Assembly (NCBI GenBank): GCA_023229165.1
Contig: JALNZQ010000189.1
Location: forward strand, 1 to 5,361
Direction of reading: 5' to 3'
DNA length: 5,361 bases
DNA from: Methanothrix sp.
GTDB taxonomy: Archaea > Halobacteriota > Methanosarcinia > Methanotrichales > Methanotrichaceae
Shown here: piece by piece, positions 4,991 through 5,361 of the stretch
Layout of the letters: each line of letters begins with the position of its first letter
How positions within the stretch are numbered: position 1 is the first letter of the stretch
The notes under the pieces: model-generated
The model's input: the letters and a program-made list of their open reading frames with translations, nothing else
What the model was told of the DNA's origin: nothing
The model's database searches: none
Made by a program: the position numbers and the translations under genes

Positions 4991-5361
4991 TTATGGGGTT
5001 TCCCTAACCGGCACGCGTATGGTCTTCATCACGGCTCCAGTATCTCCATCTCTCAGAACAATAGTGGCCCGGGTGTAATAGTTGATCTCAACGGTTTCCT
5101 TTGATTCTATTGGATAACTGAATAGCTTACCATCAGCCTTTTTATTGTTCTTTATAACATCGTTAATATCAATGAATTGATAACTGCTCTTGACGCCGTT
5201 ATACGTTACTGCATCATCGAAAATTGCTGCAGCACACCCAACCAGGGTGGATTCATAAGGAATTTGGAATTTTATTTTGCCTCTGTAGGCATTGAGTTCA
5301 CCTATAACCTTCTTACCGGGTTGAAGTTGCACAACCACACCGGATTCGTCACCTACAGAGA
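4991..5361 (-). CDS. Beta-rich protein of unknown function, C-terminal part; possible aerolysin/ETX-MTX2 relative
   Basis: The frame is open from the right edge to a TAA at 4993-4991, giving about 123 residues of a longer protein whose N-terminus lies outside. The GTG at 5338 is therefore probably not the start. The sequence alternates polar and hydrophobic residues, as in long beta strands: VVVQLQPGKKVIGELNAYRG, then KIKFQIPYESTLVG, then TYNGVKSSYQFIDINDV, and finally strands ending IRVPVRETP. The order PGKKV, short strand, IPYESTLVG, TYNGV resembles the closing part of aerolysin-like (ETX/MTX2, natterin) proteins, where a VPP-type motif is followed by a polar strand and GTYNGV. That resemblance is from memory and weak. 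One cysteine is visible and no membrane helix. The gene is more AT-rich than pyrH downstream, suggesting an accessory or transferred gene. Confidence 0.7.
   Translation of the reverse strand, partial: SVGDESGVVVQLQPGKKVIGELNAYRGKIKFQIPYESTLVGCAAAIFDDAVTYNGVKSSYQFIDINDVIKNNKKADGKLFSYPIESKETVEINYYTRATIVLRDGDTGAVMKTIRVPVRETP

Noticed and set aside
1..5361. CRISPR array, tRNA, rRNA or insertion sequence
   Set aside because: The only repeats are the two in-frame protein repeat copies and short dyads. No regular repeat-spacer pattern, cloverleaf or transposase motif was seen.

Overview
The window reads as chromosomal DNA of a methanogenic euryarchaeon, most likely of the Methanosarcinales/Methanotrichales type. 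This is inferred from family content and signals, not from a database match. It carries an archaeal NreA-type DNA repair protein with a four-cysteine N-terminal cluster and a C-terminal PCNA-binding-like motif. It also carries an archaeal-class UMP kinase and a winged-helix/CBS regulator of a kind characteristic of methanogens. Promoters look like archaeal TATA boxes, and several starts have little or no leader. The middle (about 476-4854) is GC-rich housekeeping sequence. The two edge genes are visibly more AT-rich and look accessory.

Layout, left to right: (1) 1-440, + strand: the 3' part of a repeat protein built from 22- and 42-residue modules forming a 64-residue tandem unit, followed by a weak hairpin and T-tract. 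(2) 476-1657, - strand: nreA. (3) 1658-1702: a 45-bp divergent promoter interval with two offset TATA-like boxes. (4) 1703-2041, + strand: hisI (phosphoribosyl-AMP cyclohydrolase). (5) 2041-3198, + strand: a radical SAM protein with a SPASM-like Cys tail, overlapping hisI as TGATG. Its two ends both show hints of a frame problem. (6) 3199-3305: AT-rich spacer with a TATA box flanked by a 9-bp inverted repeat whose arms are 42 bp apart centre to centre. (7) 3306-4193, + strand: a wHTH-CBS regulator. (8) 4180-4854, - strand: pyrH-type UMP kinase, convergent with the regulator and overlapping it by 14 bp. (9) 4855-4990: a spacer holding a terminator-like hairpin set and the pyrH promoter. (10) 4991-5361, - strand: the C-terminal part of a beta-rich protein, tentatively related to aerolysin/ETX-MTX2 type proteins, running off the right edge.

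Functionally the window mixes histidine and pyrimidine nucleotide metabolism, DNA repair and a nucleotide-sensing type of regulator. Only hisI and the radical SAM gene look like an operon. The most interesting points are the inverted repeat around the regulator's TATA box (candidate autoregulation), the nested 22/64-residue repeat architecture of the left-edge protein, the uncharacterised radical SAM protein with its frame anomalies, and the possible aerolysin-like protein at the right edge. No RNA gene, insertion sequence or CRISPR array was seen.
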